Positions 26,575 through 36,608 of a stretch of DNA of 64,000 nt are shown here, one piece after another; within the stretch, counting starts at the first letter, position 1; the number at the start of each line of letters is the position of its first letter. The position numbers were made by a program, and so were the translations under genes. Source of the DNA: an uncultured Clostridia bacterium (GTDB taxonomy: Bacteria > Bacillota > Clostridia > Christensenellales > Aristaeellaceae); assembly GCA_947631405.1 (NCBI GenBank), contig CANRLC010000001.1:1-64000 (forward strand), written 5' to 3'. The notes below the pieces were generated by a model. That model was given only the letters and a program-made list of their open reading frames with translations. It was not told the origin of the DNA and made no database searches.

Positions 26575-27321
26575 ATGTCCGGGCATTCCAAGTGGGCCAA
26601 TATCAAGCACAAGAAGGGCAAGGCCGACGCCGAGCGCGGCAAGGTCTTTACCAAGATCGGCCGCGAGATCGCCATCGCCGTGCGCGACGGCGGCGCCGAT
26701 CCGAACGTCAACGGCAAGCTGCGCGACGTCATCGCCAAGGCGAAGGCGAGCAACATGCCCAACGAGAACATCAAGCGCTCGATCGCCAAGGCGGCGGGCG
26801 AGGGCGGCAACGTCAATTATGAGGAGATCACCTACGAGGGCTACGCGCCCGGTGGCATGGCCGTGATCGTCACCACCGTCACGGACAACCGCAACCGCAC
26901 CGCGTCCGACATCCGTCACATCTTCGACAAGAACGGCGGCTCGCTGGGCACCAACGGCTGCGTCTCCTACATGTTCGACAACGTGGGCCTGATCGTCATC
27001 GAGCGCAAGCCCGGCATGGACGAGGACGAGGTCATGATGGCCGCGCTCGACGCGGGCGCGTCGGACATCGAGGCGCTGGAGGACAGCTTCGAGATCACCA
27101 CCGAGGTGGGCGATTTTTCGAGCGTGCGCGAGAACCTCGAAAAGGCGGGCTATACGTTCCTGAGCGCGGAGCTGACGATGATCCCGCAGACGACCAATCC
27201 CATCACCGACCCCGAGACCGTGCAGAAGATCCAGAAGATGCTGGAGATGCTCGACGATCTGGACGACGTGCAGGACGTCTACCACAACGGCGAGCTGCCG
27301 GAGGAGGAAGAGGAGGAGTGA
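26575..27321 (+). CDS. YebC/PmpR/TACO1 family protein
   Basis: The product has 248 residues, the usual length, with the family N-terminus SGHSKWANIKHKKGKAD and the central RNRTASDIRHIFDKNGG block. Members are described as DNA-binding regulators and, more recently, as ribosome-associated factors helping translation of proline-rich stretches. The latter role would fit a genome encoding long Thr-Pro and Pro-rich proteins, though this is inference. The C-terminus ends in a run of Glu. It is a single-gene unit with its own promoter and terminator. Confidence 0.93.
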   Translation: MSGHSKWANIKHKKGKADAERGKVFTKIGREIAIAVRDGGADPNVNGKLRDVIAKAKASNMPNENIKRSIAKAAGEGGNVNYEEITYEGYAPGGMAVIVTTVTDNRNRTASDIRHIFDKNGGSLGTNGCVSYMFDNVGLIVIERKPGMDEDEVMMAALDAGASDIEALEDSFEITTEVGDFSSVRENLEKAGYTFLSAELTMIPQTTNPITDPETVQKIQKMLEMLDDLDDVQDVYHNGELPEEEEEE

Positions 27322-27331
27322 TCCTCCCGCT

Positions 27332-27355
27332 ATGGCCGCCCGACCGGGCGGCTTT
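27332..27355 (+). terminator. Terminator of the yebC-like gene
   Basis: The stem GCCGCCC/GGGCGGC with loop GACC is followed by six T, ten bases after the stop. Confidence 0.92.
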
Positions 27356-27378
27356 TTTCGCGCGGCTGCGCGCGGATA

Positions 27379-27407
27379 TTGACATTTTCCCCCGAATATG
27401 AAAGAAT
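27379..27407 (+). promoter_or_regulatory. Promoter of the glycosyltransferase-rsmA unit
   Basis: A perfect TTGACA (27379-27384), a 17-base spacer and AAGAAT (27402-27407) lie 32 bases before the start. Confidence 0.7.
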
Positions 27408-27439
27408 AGAGGCAGCAAAACGCAAGTGGGAGGCCGACG

Positions 27440-28393
27440 ATGAACCGCACCGTGACGCTGATCGTGCCCTGCTATAACGAGGAGGAATCTCTGCCCATCT
27501 TCTACGACGCCGTGTGCGAGGTCGCGAGGGGGCTGCCGCAGGTGGATTTTACCTTTCTGCTGGTCAACGACGGCTCGAAGGACGGCACGCTGGGCGTCAT
27601 GCGCGCGCTCGCCGCGAAGGACGAGCGGGTCAAATACCTGTCCTTCTCGCGCAACTTCGGCAAGGAGGCCGCGATGTACGCCGGGCTGTGCAACGCTAAG
27701 GGGGAGTACGTCGCCGTGATGGACGCGGACATGCAGGATCCGCCGTCGCTGCTGCCTCAGATGATCGAGGCGCTCGACACCGGAGAGTATGACAGCGTCG
27801 CCACACGGCGCGTGACGCGCGCGGGCGAGCCGAAGCTGCGCTCGTTTTTCGCGCGGCGGTTCTACCGCATCATCAACCGCATCTCCGACGCCGACGTCGT
27901 GGACGGCGCGCGGGATTTCCGCCTGATGCGCCGCGAAATGGTGCAGGCCATCGTGGAGATGGGCGAATACAACCGCTTTTCCAAGGGCATCTTCGGCTGG
28001 ATCGGCTTCCGCACGAAGTGGCTGCCCTACGAGAATGTGGAGCGCGTCGCGGGCGAGACGAAGTGGAGCTTCTTCAAGCTGTTCAAGTATTCGATCGACG
28101 GCATCATCAATTTCTCGCAGGCGCCGCTGTCGGTCGCCTCGTGGATGGGCATCCTGCTGACGTTCGTCGCGTTTCTGATGGTCGTCTTCGTCGTCGTCCG
28201 GCGGCTGCTCTTCGGCGACCCGGTCGCGGGCTGGGCGTCCACGATCTGCGTCATCCTGTTCATCGGCGGCATCCAGCTGCTGTGCATGGGCATCATGGGG
28301 CAGTATCTGGCCAAGACCTACATGGAGGTCAAGGGCAGGCCGCACTACATCGTCGCCGAGAGCAACGACCCGGACGTCAAGCGGGTGCGTTGA
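27440..28393 (+). CDS. GT2 glycosyltransferase, GtrB/DPM1-like
   Basis: The product has 317 residues. The GT-A domain shows VPCYNEEESLP, VNDGSKDGT, FSRNFGKEAAMYAG and the metal-binding DAD within MDADMQDPP. Two C-terminal transmembrane helices (about 232-255 and 266-290) follow. Such enzymes transfer a sugar from a nucleotide to undecaprenyl phosphate, giving a lipid-linked donor for glycan decoration outside the cell. The sugar is unknown. It forms a unit with rsmA downstream. Confidence 0.9.
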   Translation: MNRTVTLIVPCYNEEESLPIFYDAVCEVARGLPQVDFTFLLVNDGSKDGTLGVMRALAAKDERVKYLSFSRNFGKEAAMYAGLCNAKGEYVAVMDADMQDPPSLLPQMIEALDTGEYDSVATRRVTRAGEPKLRSFFARRFYRIINRISDADVVDGARDFRLMRREMVQAIVEMGEYNRFSKGIFGWIGFRTKWLPYENVERVAGETKWSFFKLFKYSIDGIINFSQAPLSVASWMGILLTFVAFLMVVFVVVRRLLFGDPVAGWASTICVILFIGGIQLLCMGIMGQYLAKTYMEVKGRPHYIVAESNDPDVKRVR

Positions 28394-28403
28394 GACAGAG
28401 CCG

Positions 28404-28427
28404 GGGCGGATGCGATCGCATCCGCCC
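28404..28427. terminator. 24-bp perfect palindrome between glycosyltransferase and rsmA
   Basis: GGGCGGATGCGA followed directly by its exact complement forms a palindrome without a loop, then ATGATTTTC. It may be an inefficient terminator or a protein-binding site; the next ribosome site is ten bases on. Confidence 0.5.
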
Positions 28428-28449
28428 ATGATTTTCGGAGGGAAGCGCA

Positions 28450-29283
28450 TTGAAACAGAGACGGCAGGGCTTTGCCCACAAGCATAGCCTCGGGCAGAAT
28501 TTCATCGAGGACGAGGCGCTGCTGGAGCGCCTGTGCGAGCTGGCGCTCGTGGGCGGGGAGGACTGCATGCTGGAGATTGGCGCGGGTTTCGGCGCGCTGA
28601 CAAAGCCGCTCGCAAGGCGCGCAAAAAGCGTGCTCACGCTGGAGATCGACCGCGCGCTGCTGCCCATCCTAAACGTCGCGCTGGAAGGGTCGCCGAACGC
28701 GCGCGTCGTCTGCTGCGACGCGCTGCGCGCCGACCTCGCCGCGCTCTGCGCCGAGGCGTTCGGCGCAGACGCGCCGCTGCGCGTGGCGGCCAACCTGCCG
28801 TATTACATCACCACGGAGCTGATCTCCAAGCTCGTGCGCGAGCTGCCGCAGGCGAAGTCCATCGCCGTGATGGTGCAGCGCGAGGTCGGGGACAAGCTGC
28901 TCAGCGGCCCCGGCGAGGACGGCTACGGCCCGCTGACGCTGCTGTGCCGCTACCGCTACGACGTGCGCCGCGCGCTGGACGTTCCGGCGGCCTGCTTTAC
29001 GCCGCCGCCGAAGGTCGATTCGAGCTTCATGGTGCTGGAGCGGCGCGAGCACCCCGAGACGCCCGTGCGGGACGAGGCGCTGCTGCTGCGCCTGCTGCGC
29101 GGGGCGTTTAGGATGCGCCGCAAGACGCTCGCCAACAATCTGGCCGCCTGCTTTTCGCTCGACAGGGCGGACGCGCTGCGCGCGATGGAGGCGGCGGGCA
29201 TCGGCGCGCAGGCGAGGGCGGAGGAATTGACCCTCGCGCAGTTCGCGGCGCTCTCGGACGCGCTTGGCGACGCGCTGGGCTGA
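28450..29283 (+). CDS. rsmA: 16S rRNA dimethyladenosine transferase
   Basis: The product has 277 residues with a TTG start at 28450 behind GGAGGGAAG. It dimethylates two adjacent adenines in the 3' terminal hairpin of 16S rRNA using SAM. Motifs are HSLGQNFIED at the N-terminus, the SAM site LEIGAGFGALT, and the catalytic NLPYYITT. The C-terminal small helical domain is present (RRKTLANNLAACF). The sequence is typical of KsgA/RsmA rather than an Erm resistance methylase. Confidence 0.93.
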   Translation: MKQRRQGFAHKHSLGQNFIEDEALLERLCELALVGGEDCMLEIGAGFGALTKPLARRAKSVLTLEIDRALLPILNVALEGSPNARVVCCDALRADLAALCAEAFGADAPLRVAANLPYYITTELISKLVRELPQAKSIAVMVQREVGDKLLSGPGEDGYGPLTLLCRYRYDVRRALDVPAACFTPPPKVDSSFMVLERREHPETPVRDEALLLRLLRGAFRMRRKTLANNLAACFSLDRADALRAMEAAGIGAQARAEELTLAQFAALSDALGDALG

Positions 29284-29303
29284 GGAAAGCAGAAATCCTT
29301 TAT

Positions 29304-29321
29304 TTTCAACACATATTGAAA
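29304..29321. promoter_or_regulatory. Small inverted repeat, possible operator
   Basis: TTTCAA (29304-29309) and TTGAAA (29316-29321), separated by six bases, lie in an AT-rich leader 125 bases before the XRE regulator gene. It could be an autoregulatory site. Confidence 0.3.
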
Positions 29322-29353
29322 TCAGTTTACAGAAAACAGCAAGAAAATTCCCC

Positions 29354-29390
29354 AACCCGTGGTTGAATCTTCCCAATTCAACCATGGGTT
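29354..29390. repeat. 15-bp stem inverted repeat before the XRE gene
   Basis: AACCCGTGGTTGAAT (29354-29368) pairs with 29376-29390 with one G-T pair; the loop is CTTCCCA. No T tract follows on the plus strand, so it is either an operator or an RNA structure in the leader of the XRE gene. Confidence 0.6.
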
Positions 29391-29445
29391 CGTGTGAAAA
29401 ACATAGGGTTAGGCGTATCATTCAAGGCGAAGGGAGGGGAAACTG

Positions 29446-30267
29446 ATGAATCAGACGGAGATTGGAAAATTCATTGCCAAATGCCGCAAAGAGAAAAAGC
29501 TGACGCAAGCGCAGCTGGCGGAAAAACTGAACATTACGGACAGGGCGGTATCCAAATGGGAAACAGGCAAAAGCATGCCCGATTCATCGATCATGTTAGC
29601 GCTTTGCGAAATATTGGGAATCACGGTAAACGAGTTGCTAAGCGGAGAAAAGATGGACATGGAAAGCTTTGAAAAAAGGGCGGATGAAAATTTGATTGCT
29701 TTGAAAAGGAAAGACGAAAATAACTTGACAAAGAATGTGATGATTTCAATTTTGTTTTCAGCGACACTTTTGATCGGGATGACGGTATGCCTTATCTGCG
29801 ATATGGCGTTATCCGGTCATTTGACGTGGTCGCTGATCCCGGTCAGTTCTATCGTCTTTGCATGGGTCATCTCTTTCCCAAGCATTGTATTGGGGAAGAG
29901 AGGGGTTGTCGTAAGCCTAATATCATTAAGCATTTTTGTCATTCCCTATTTGTTTTTGTTAAGCTGTTTAATCAGAGCGAAAGAAGTATTCTCGGTTGGC
30001 GCAGCCGTGGCGGGTGCTTCCATCGTTTTCGTATGGATCATCGCCGCTATGTTTTACCGCATTGGAAAAACAAGGAAATTCATCGCTTTAGGCGCCACTT
30101 TTTTGCTGGCAATCCCATTCGTGATCGTTGTCAATGTCATACTATCTCAAATGATAGGGGCGCCTGTTTTTGACATATGGGATGTGCTGTCTATCTTTAC
30201 ATTGCTGATGCTTGCATCCGTTTCATTTGTTTGTGACTATGCCAAGAAAAAGGGCTTGATGAAGTAA
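29446..30267 (+). CDS. XRE-family regulator with membrane domain
   Basis: The product has 273 residues. The N-terminal helix-turn-helix (about 5-60: IAKCRKEKKLTQAQLAEKLN, then ITDRAVSKWETGKSMPDSS) is followed by a charged linker and about six transmembrane helices (from residue 98 to the end). Regulators of this form are thought to sense membrane or ligand state and often control an adjacent transporter, but here no partner gene adjoins. It is clearly AT-rich and uses A/T-ending codons, unlike its neighbours, which points to recent transfer. The ATG follows AAGGGAGGGGAAACTG. Confidence 0.85.
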   Translation: MNQTEIGKFIAKCRKEKKLTQAQLAEKLNITDRAVSKWETGKSMPDSSIMLALCEILGITVNELLSGEKMDMESFEKRADENLIALKRKDENNLTKNVMISILFSATLLIGMTVCLICDMALSGHLTWSLIPVSSIVFAWVISFPSIVLGKRGVVVSLISLSIFVIPYLFLLSCLIRAKEVFSVGAAVAGASIVFVWIIAAMFYRIGKTRKFIALGATFLLAIPFVIVVNVILSQMIGAPVFDIWDVLSIFTLLMLASVSFVCDYAKKKGLMK

Positions 30268-30368
30268 TCGCAGGACGCGGTCGAACGCTCCGCGCAGTAG
30301 CGCGATCTCGCTGCAGGAAGCTTTGATCTGCCGTGAAAGGCCTTGAGGATTTGACAAGACAGAAAGAA

Positions 30369-30394
30369 GGCCGCCCTCCCGACGGAGAGCGGCC
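30369..30394 (-). terminator. Distal terminator for pckA
   Basis: GGCCGC (30369-30374) pairs with GCGGCC (30389-30394), with further inner pairing. On the minus strand it is followed by TTCTTTCTG. It closely resembles the hairpin at 30530-30555, including the CAGGGGCCG entry sequence. Confidence 0.65.
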
Positions 30395-30412
30395 CCTGCA
30401 TGTTAAAGAAGC

Positions 30413-30443
30413 CTTTTCTCTCCCCCCGGAGGGGGGAGAAAAG
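30413..30443. terminator. Hairpin with C6/G6 stem
   Basis: CTTTTCTCTCCCCCC (30413-30427) pairs with GGGGGGAGAAAAG (30431-30443) apart from a two-base bulge. A six-T run begins nine bases later. It may terminate the XRE transcript. Confidence 0.55.
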
Positions 30444-30529
30444 ACAACCCTGTTTTTTCAATGATTGCTTGTTTTTTTGAATCGAATCAAAATGGATTTT
30501 GATATAGGACAGGTCTTTCAACAAACTGA

Positions 30530-30555
30530 GGCCGCCCTCCGAGCGGAGGACGGCC
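30530..30555 (-). terminator. Proximal terminator for pckA
   Basis: The stem GGCCG-CCTCC/GGAGG-CGGCC with one mismatch lies 17 bases after the pckA stop (minus strand). The downstream T content is modest (TCAGTTTGTTG). Confidence 0.65.
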
Positions 30556-30571
30556 CCTGTATGTGTTGCGA

Positions 30572-32179
30572 TCAGTCGAGCTTCGGGCCGGCGGCCACGA
30601 GCGCTTTGCCCGCCGCGTTGCCGGTGTACTTGACAAAGTTCTTAATGAAGCGCCCGGCGAGATCCTTCGCCTTGTTCTCCCAGACGGAGACGTCGGCGTA
30701 GGTGTCGCGCGGGTCGAGCACCTTGCTGTCCACGCCCGGCAGCTCGGTCGGCACCTCGAAATCGAAGTAGGGGATCTTCTTGGTCGGCGCGTTCAGGATG
30801 GAGCCGTTCAGGATGGCGTCGATGATGCCGCGCGTATCCTTGATGGAGATGCGCTTGCCGGTGCCGTTCCAGCCGGTGTTGACCAGATACGCCTTCGCGC
30901 CGGACTGATTCATCTTCTTGACCAGCTCCTGCGCATACTTGGTCGGATGCAGCTCGAGGAACGGCTGGCCGAAGCAGGCGGAGAAGGTCGGAGTCGGCTC
31001 GGTGACACCGCGCTCGGTGCCCGCCAGCTTGGCGGTGAAGCCGGAGAGGAAGTAATACTGCATCTGCTCGGGCGTCAGGATGGACACCGGCGGCAGCACG
31101 CCGAACGCGTCGGCGGAGAGGAAGATGACGTTCTTGGCGGCAGGGGCGGCGGACACCGGACGCACGATCTTCTCGATGTGGTTGATCGGGTAGGAGACGC
31201 GGGTGTTCTCGGTGACGCTCTTGTCGCAGAAGTCGATCTTGCCGTCCTTGTCGAGGGTCACGTTCTCAAGCAGGGCGTCGCGGCGGATGGCGTTGTAGAT
31301 GTCCGGCTCGGAGTCCTTGTCCAGATTGATGACCTTCGCGTAGCAGCCGCCCTCGAAGTTGAACACGCCCTGATCGTCCCAGCCGTGCTCGTCGTCGCCG
31401 ACCAGCAGGCGCTTGGGATCGGCGGACAGCGTGGTCTTGCCGGTGCCGGAGAGGCCGAAGAACAGCGCGGTGTTCTTGCCGTCCATATCGGTGTTGGCGG
31501 AGCAGTGCATCGAGGCGATGCCCTGCAGCGGCAGGTAGTAGTTCATCATCGAGAACATGCCCTTCTTCATCTCACCGCCGTACCAGGTGTTGAGGATGAC
31601 CTGCTCGCGGGAGGAGATGTTGAAGACGATCGCGGTCTCGGAGTGGAGGCCCAGCTCCTTGTAGTTCTCGACCTTGGCCTTGGAGGCGGTGTACACGACG
31701 AAGTCCGGCTCAAAGTTCGCCAGCTCTTCCTCGGTCGGCTTGATGAACATGTTCGTCACGAAGTGCGCCTGCCAGGCGACCTCCATGATGAAGCGGATGG
31801 CCATGCGCGTGTCGTGGTTGGCGCCGCAGAAGGCGTCCACGACGAACAGGCGCTTGCCGGAAAGCTCCTTCTGAGCGATGGCCTTGACGGCCTTCCACGT
31901 CTCCTCGGAGGCGGGATGGTTGTCGTTCTTGAACTCGTCGGATGTCCACCAGATGGTGTCCTTGGAGTTCTCGTCCATGACGATGAACTTGTCGGCGGGA
32001 GAGCGGCCCGTGTAAACGCCCGTCATGACGTTCACCGCGCCCAGCTCGGACACCTGCCCCTTGTCGTAGCCGGTGAGGGAGGGGTCGGTCTCCTCCTTGT
32101 AGAGGAGGTCGTAGGACGGGTTGTAGACGATCTCCGTCACGCCCGTGATGCCATACCTGGTCAGATCGATCTTTGCCAT
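30572..32179 (-). CDS. pckA: ATP-dependent phosphoenolpyruvate carboxykinase
   Basis: The product has 535 residues from the ATG at 32179 (AAGAGG seven bases upstream). It interconverts oxaloacetate plus ATP with phosphoenolpyruvate, CO2 and ADP. Diagnostic are the P-loop GLSGTGKTT (242-250) and the metal-binding [18 protein letters not shown] just after it, plus [11 protein letters not shown] near the N-terminus. It is ATP-type, not GTP-type. In anaerobes it often runs towards oxaloacetate, feeding the fumarate branch; a class I fumarase is encoded 13 kb away. It has its own promoter and is divergent from the atp operon. Confidence 0.96.
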   Translation of the reverse strand: MAKIDLTRYGITGVTEIVYNPSYDLLYKEETDPSLTGYDKGQVSELGAVNVMTGVYTGRSPADKFIVMDENSKDTIWWTSDEFKNDNHPASEETWKAVKAIAQKELSGKRLFVVDAFCGANHDTRMAIRFIMEVAWQAHFVTNMFIKPTEEELANFEPDFVVYTASKAKVENYKELGLHSETAIVFNISSREQVILNTWYGGEMKKGMFSMMNYYLPLQGIASMHCSANTDMDGKNTALFFGLSGTGKTTLSADPKRLLVGDDEHGWDDQGVFNFEGGCYAKVINLDKDSEPDIYNAIRRDALLENVTLDKDGKIDFCDKSVTENTRVSYPINHIEKIVRPVSAAPAAKNVIFLSADAFGVLPPVSILTPEQMQYYFLSGFTAKLAGTERGVTEPTPTFSACFGQPFLELHPTKYAQELVKKMNQSGAKAYLVNTGWNGTGKRISIKDTRGIIDAILNGSILNAPTKKIPYFDFEVPTELPGVDSKVLDPRDTYADVSVWENKAKDLAGRFIKNFVKYTGNAAGKALVAAGPKLD

Positions 32180-32275
32180 GATAAACCTCTTTTCTGTGGT
32201 TCTGTGGACGACAGACGCGCCTTCGTTGCCCGCCTGTGCCAGCATTGGGCGCAAGCCCGATTTTCTGGCATTTTC

Positions 32276-32304
32276 ATGATACACTAACGGGGCGGCAAAG
32301 TCAA
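32276..32304 (-). promoter_or_regulatory. Sigma-A promoter of pckA
   Basis: On the minus strand, TTGACT (32299-32304), a 17-base spacer and TATCAT (32276-32281) lie about 97 bases before the pckA start. Confidence 0.82.
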
Positions 32305-32317
32305 GACGCGGCGCGTC
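32305..32317. promoter_or_regulatory. Palindrome beside the pckA -35 box
   Basis: GACGCG-G-CGCGTC lies directly upstream of the pckA -35 box. The position suits an activator or repressor site. The regulator is unknown. Confidence 0.35.
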
Positions 32318-32327
32318 AAAACATTCA

Positions 32328-32370
32328 CAATTTCACCGGAGAAATTGCGCGCTCCAAAGTTTTCGCAATT
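32328..32370. promoter_or_regulatory. Overlapping inverted repeats between pckA and atp promoters
   Basis: CAATTTC/GAAATTG (32328-32334 and 32341-32347) overlaps a second pair, AATTGCG/CGCAATT (32343-32349 and 32364-32370). The element AAATTGCGCG recurs at 32408-32417, just after the atp -10 box. This pattern suggests binding sites but is unproven. Confidence 0.3.
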
Positions 32371-32372
32371 CC

Positions 32373-32402
32373 TTGACCGGGGCGCGGGGCGCGTGCTATA
32401 AT
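32373..32402 (+). promoter_or_regulatory. Promoter of the ATP synthase operon
   Basis: TTGACC (32373-32378), an 18-base spacer and a perfect TATAAT (32397-32402) lie 42 bases before atpI. Confidence 0.82.
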
Positions 32403-32443
32403 AAACCAAATTGCGCGATCATGGGGAACGGGAGGCGCCGGGC

Positions 32444-32842
32444 ATGGCATGGGAGCGGCCGCAAAAGACCATCGTGCGGGAGACGCGGCGCATCGCGATC
32501 GGCGTGGCGGCGCTGCTTGCCGTGATGCTGATCGTCTATGCGCTGCTGGGGAAATTCACCTTCGGCGTGGCGCTGGGCGCGCTCATGGGCAGCGCATACG
32601 GCGTATTCAACTTCTTCATGCTGGGCATGACCATCCAGCGCGCGGGGAAGGAGACGGACGAGGCGGCGGCGCGCGCGCGCGTTCGCTCCTCGTACAGCCT
32701 GCGCATGCTGGGCGCGGTGGCCGTGGCGGTGATCGCCTTCGCGCTGCCGTTTGCCGAGGGGCTGCCCTGCGTGATCGCGCTGCTCTTTCCGCGGCTGACC
32801 ATTCTGGCGCTTCAGCTCACGGGGCAGATCAAGGACGAATGA
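32444..32842 (+). CDS. atpI: ATP synthase subunit I (AtpI-like)
   Basis: The product has 132 residues from the ATG at 32444 (GGGAGG upstream). Four hydrophobic helices occur in two pairs (about 18-38, 40-62, 85-102 and 105-122), as in the AtpI family that heads many atp operons and assists c-ring assembly. Sequence conservation in this family is low, and assignment rests on topology and position directly before atpB. Confidence 0.8.
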   Translation: MAWERPQKTIVRETRRIAIGVAALLAVMLIVYALLGKFTFGVALGALMGSAYGVFNFFMLGMTIQRAGKETDEAAARARVRSSYSLRMLGAVAVAVIAFALPFAEGLPCVIALLFPRLTILALQLTGQIKDE

Positions 32843-32872
32843 CCCGCGTTTGAGAAAGTGGGATGACGAGCG

Positions 32873-33631
32873 ATGGACATCGACGTTACAGGCGCAAGGA
32901 TACTGATCTCCAAGCCCGAGTGGGGCGGCTTCATGCTCACCGAGACCGTCGTGGTCACCTGGTGCGTGATGGCCGTCCTCATTGGCGTTTGTTTCGTGCT
33001 CACGCGGAATTTGCAGGTACACCCGCAGACCAAGCGGCAGGTGATCGCCGAGCAGCTCGTGGGCGCGATTCAAAATCTCGTGCGCACGACGATGGGCGAA
33101 CGGTTCCTTTCCACTTGGTATGTGCCGTTCATCGGCGCGCTCTTCGCGCTCTCCGCCGGGTGCAGCCTCTCGAGCATGGTCGGCGCTTACGCGCCCACCA
33201 GCGACCTGTCCACGGTGCTGGGCTGGGCGCTGCTCGTCTTCGTGCTCATCACTTTCAACAAGCTGCGCTCCAACGGCCCGCTGGGCTACCTCAAGAGCTA
33301 CACCGAGCCGATCCCGATCATGACGCCCTTCAACATCATCGGCGAGATCGCCACGCCCGTGTCGATGGCGTTCCGTCACTTCGGCAACATCGCCAGCGGC
33401 AGCGTCATCACGGCGCTGATCTACGGCGGCCTGTCGGCGCTCTCCGGCATGGTGCTGGGCCTGCTGCCCGGCGCGCTGGGCGACGCGCTCTCCCATATCC
33501 CGATCTTCGCGGCAGGCATCCCGGCGGTGCTCTCGCTCTACTTCGACCTATTCTCCAGCTTCCTGCAGGCGTTCATCTTCTGCATGCTGACGATGGTCTA
33601 CGTCTCCGACGCCGCGGGCGGCGCGGAGTAA
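32873..33631 (+). CDS. atpB: F0F1 ATP synthase subunit a
   Basis: The product has 252 residues. It is the stator channel subunit with five to six helices. The essential Arg is R168 in SMAFRHFGN; the following helix and the C-terminal LQAFIFCMLTMVYVSDA are typical. It forms the two half-channels and faces the c-ring encoded next. Confidence 0.95.
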   Translation: MDIDVTGARILISKPEWGGFMLTETVVVTWCVMAVLIGVCFVLTRNLQVHPQTKRQVIAEQLVGAIQNLVRTTMGERFLSTWYVPFIGALFALSAGCSLSSMVGAYAPTSDLSTVLGWALLVFVLITFNKLRSNGPLGYLKSYTEPIPIMTPFNIIGEIATPVSMAFRHFGNIASGSVITALIYGGLSALSGMVLGLLPGALGDALSHIPIFAAGIPAVLSLYFDLFSSFLQAFIFCMLTMVYVSDAAGGAE

Positions 33632-33664
33632 CACGATGTCTGCGCGCCTCGGCGCGTTGCATAG

Positions 33665-33964
<300 letters not shown>

Positions 33965-33997
33965 TTCTAAAGCCGCCTGTGGAAAGGGGAAACTTCT

Positions 33998-34501
33998 ATG
34001 GAAGTGCAAGCGTTTATCTCCATCGCGCCGTGGACGATGATCTTTCAGATCATCAATCTGCTGATCCTGATGGTCGCCTTCAAAAAGCTGCTCTTTAAGC
34101 CGGTCTGCGCCATTCTGGAAAAGCGCAAGGCCGAGATCGAGGGGCACTATCAGCAGGCGGAGGAGGCCGAACGGTCTGCGCGCACGCTGCAAAAGACCTA
34201 TGAGGAGCGCATGGCCGGCGCCCGCGAGGAAGCCGACCGCGTCATCCGCACCGCAACGGAGAGCGCCAACGCGATGTCCGCCGGGATCGTGGACGACGCG
34301 CGCGCGCAGGCGGAGCAGATCCGCCGCCGCGCCGAGACCGAGATCGAGCTGGAGCGCCGCAAGGCGTTCGACGAGGTCAAGGGCGAGCTTTCCGGCATCG
34401 CGCTGGATATCGCCCAGCAGGTCATCGAGCGCGAGGTCGATCCCAAGGACCATGAAGCGTTCATCGACGACTTCATCAAGAACGTGGGTGAGGCTTCGTG
34501 A
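33998..34501 (+). CDS. atpF: F0F1 ATP synthase subunit b
   Basis: The product has 167 residues: one N-terminal membrane helix (about 12-32), then a long charged coiled coil to the end. It is the peripheral stalk linking subunit a to F1. It overlaps atpH by four bases (GTGA). Only one b-type gene is present. Confidence 0.95.
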   Translation: MEVQAFISIAPWTMIFQIINLLILMVAFKKLLFKPVCAILEKRKAEIEGHYQQAEEAERSARTLQKTYEERMAGAREEADRVIRTATESANAMSAGIVDDARAQAEQIRRRAETEIELERRKAFDEVKGELSGIALDIAQQVIEREVDPKDHEAFIDDFIKNVGEAS

Positions 34502-35034
34502 CCGAGCTGGCCAAGGTCTACGGCGACGCGCTCTACGCGCTCGCGCAGGAGGAAGGTCTGGAGGACGCGCTGCAGGAGGAGCTTTCCGGCGTGTGTACCC
34601 TGCTCGCGGACGACCCGGCTTATGTGCGCCTGATGAACGCCCGCTCCGTGCCCAAGGTGGAGCGCCTCGCGCTGCTTGACGAGGCGTTTTCCGGCCGCGT
34701 GAACGGGTTTCTTCTGAATTTCATGAAGCTGCTCTGCGAGCGCGGCGCGTTCGATCAGCTTCCCGGCTGCCGCGACCGCTTCGGCGCGGCCTACGACGAG
34801 GCGCACGGCATCCTTCCTGCGACGGCGGTCACCGCCTCGCCGATGAGCAAAGCGCAGCGGGAGCGCCTGATCGCGGCGCTGCAAAAGCGCACGGGCAAGA
34901 CGATCCGCCTCACCGAGCGCGTGGACGCCTCGCTGGGCGGCGGCGTGCGATTGCACATGCAGGGCAAGACCTACGACAACACCGTCGCCTCCCGCATGGC
35001 GAGGCTGCGCCGCGCGCTGAGCGCGCAGTCCTGA
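34498..35034 (+). CDS. atpH: F0F1 ATP synthase subunit delta
   Basis: The product has 178 residues from a GTG start. The N-terminal helical domain begins AKVYGDALYALAQEEG; the C-terminal part holds the typical RVDASLGGGVRLHMQGKTYD. It caps the F1 head and binds the b stalk. Confidence 0.94.
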   Translation: MTELAKVYGDALYALAQEEGLEDALQEELSGVCTLLADDPAYVRLMNARSVPKVERLALLDEAFSGRVNGFLLNFMKLLCERGAFDQLPGCRDRFGAAYDEAHGILPATAVTASPMSKAQRERLIAALQKRTGKTIRLTERVDASLGGGVRLHMQGKTYDNTVASRMARLRRALSAQS

Positions 35035-35061
35035 ACCTATTGATCAGAAAGCGGTGAACCT

Positions 35062-36573
<1,512 letters not shown>

Positions 36574-36608
36574 AGCGGGGCGATCAAGCGATAAAGGAAG
36601 GGTGATCT

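Larger units (their letters stand above)
30268..30571. other. 304-bp intergenic region between convergent genes
   Basis: It contains three hairpins described separately: two similar terminators for pckA and a strongly paired C/G tract. No gene is seen in it. Confidence 0.7.

Noticed and set aside
24571-27450. 959-residue minus-strand frame
   Set aside because: It runs opposite sigF and yebC; only 25518-26369, in a recognisable membrane-protein frame, is a real minus-strand gene in this stretch.
28450-29283. Erm-type macrolide resistance methylase
   Set aside because: Sequence and context (HSLGQNFIED, NLPYYITT, GC content as neighbours) fit housekeeping RsmA/KsgA.
29354-29390. rsmA terminator
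   Set aside because: The stem is strong but no T tract follows on the plus strand, and it lies 70 bases past the stop; an operator or leader structure is as likely.
30563-32287. 574-residue plus-strand frame opposite pckA
   Set aside because: pckA on the minus strand is unmistakable; this is the complementary shadow.
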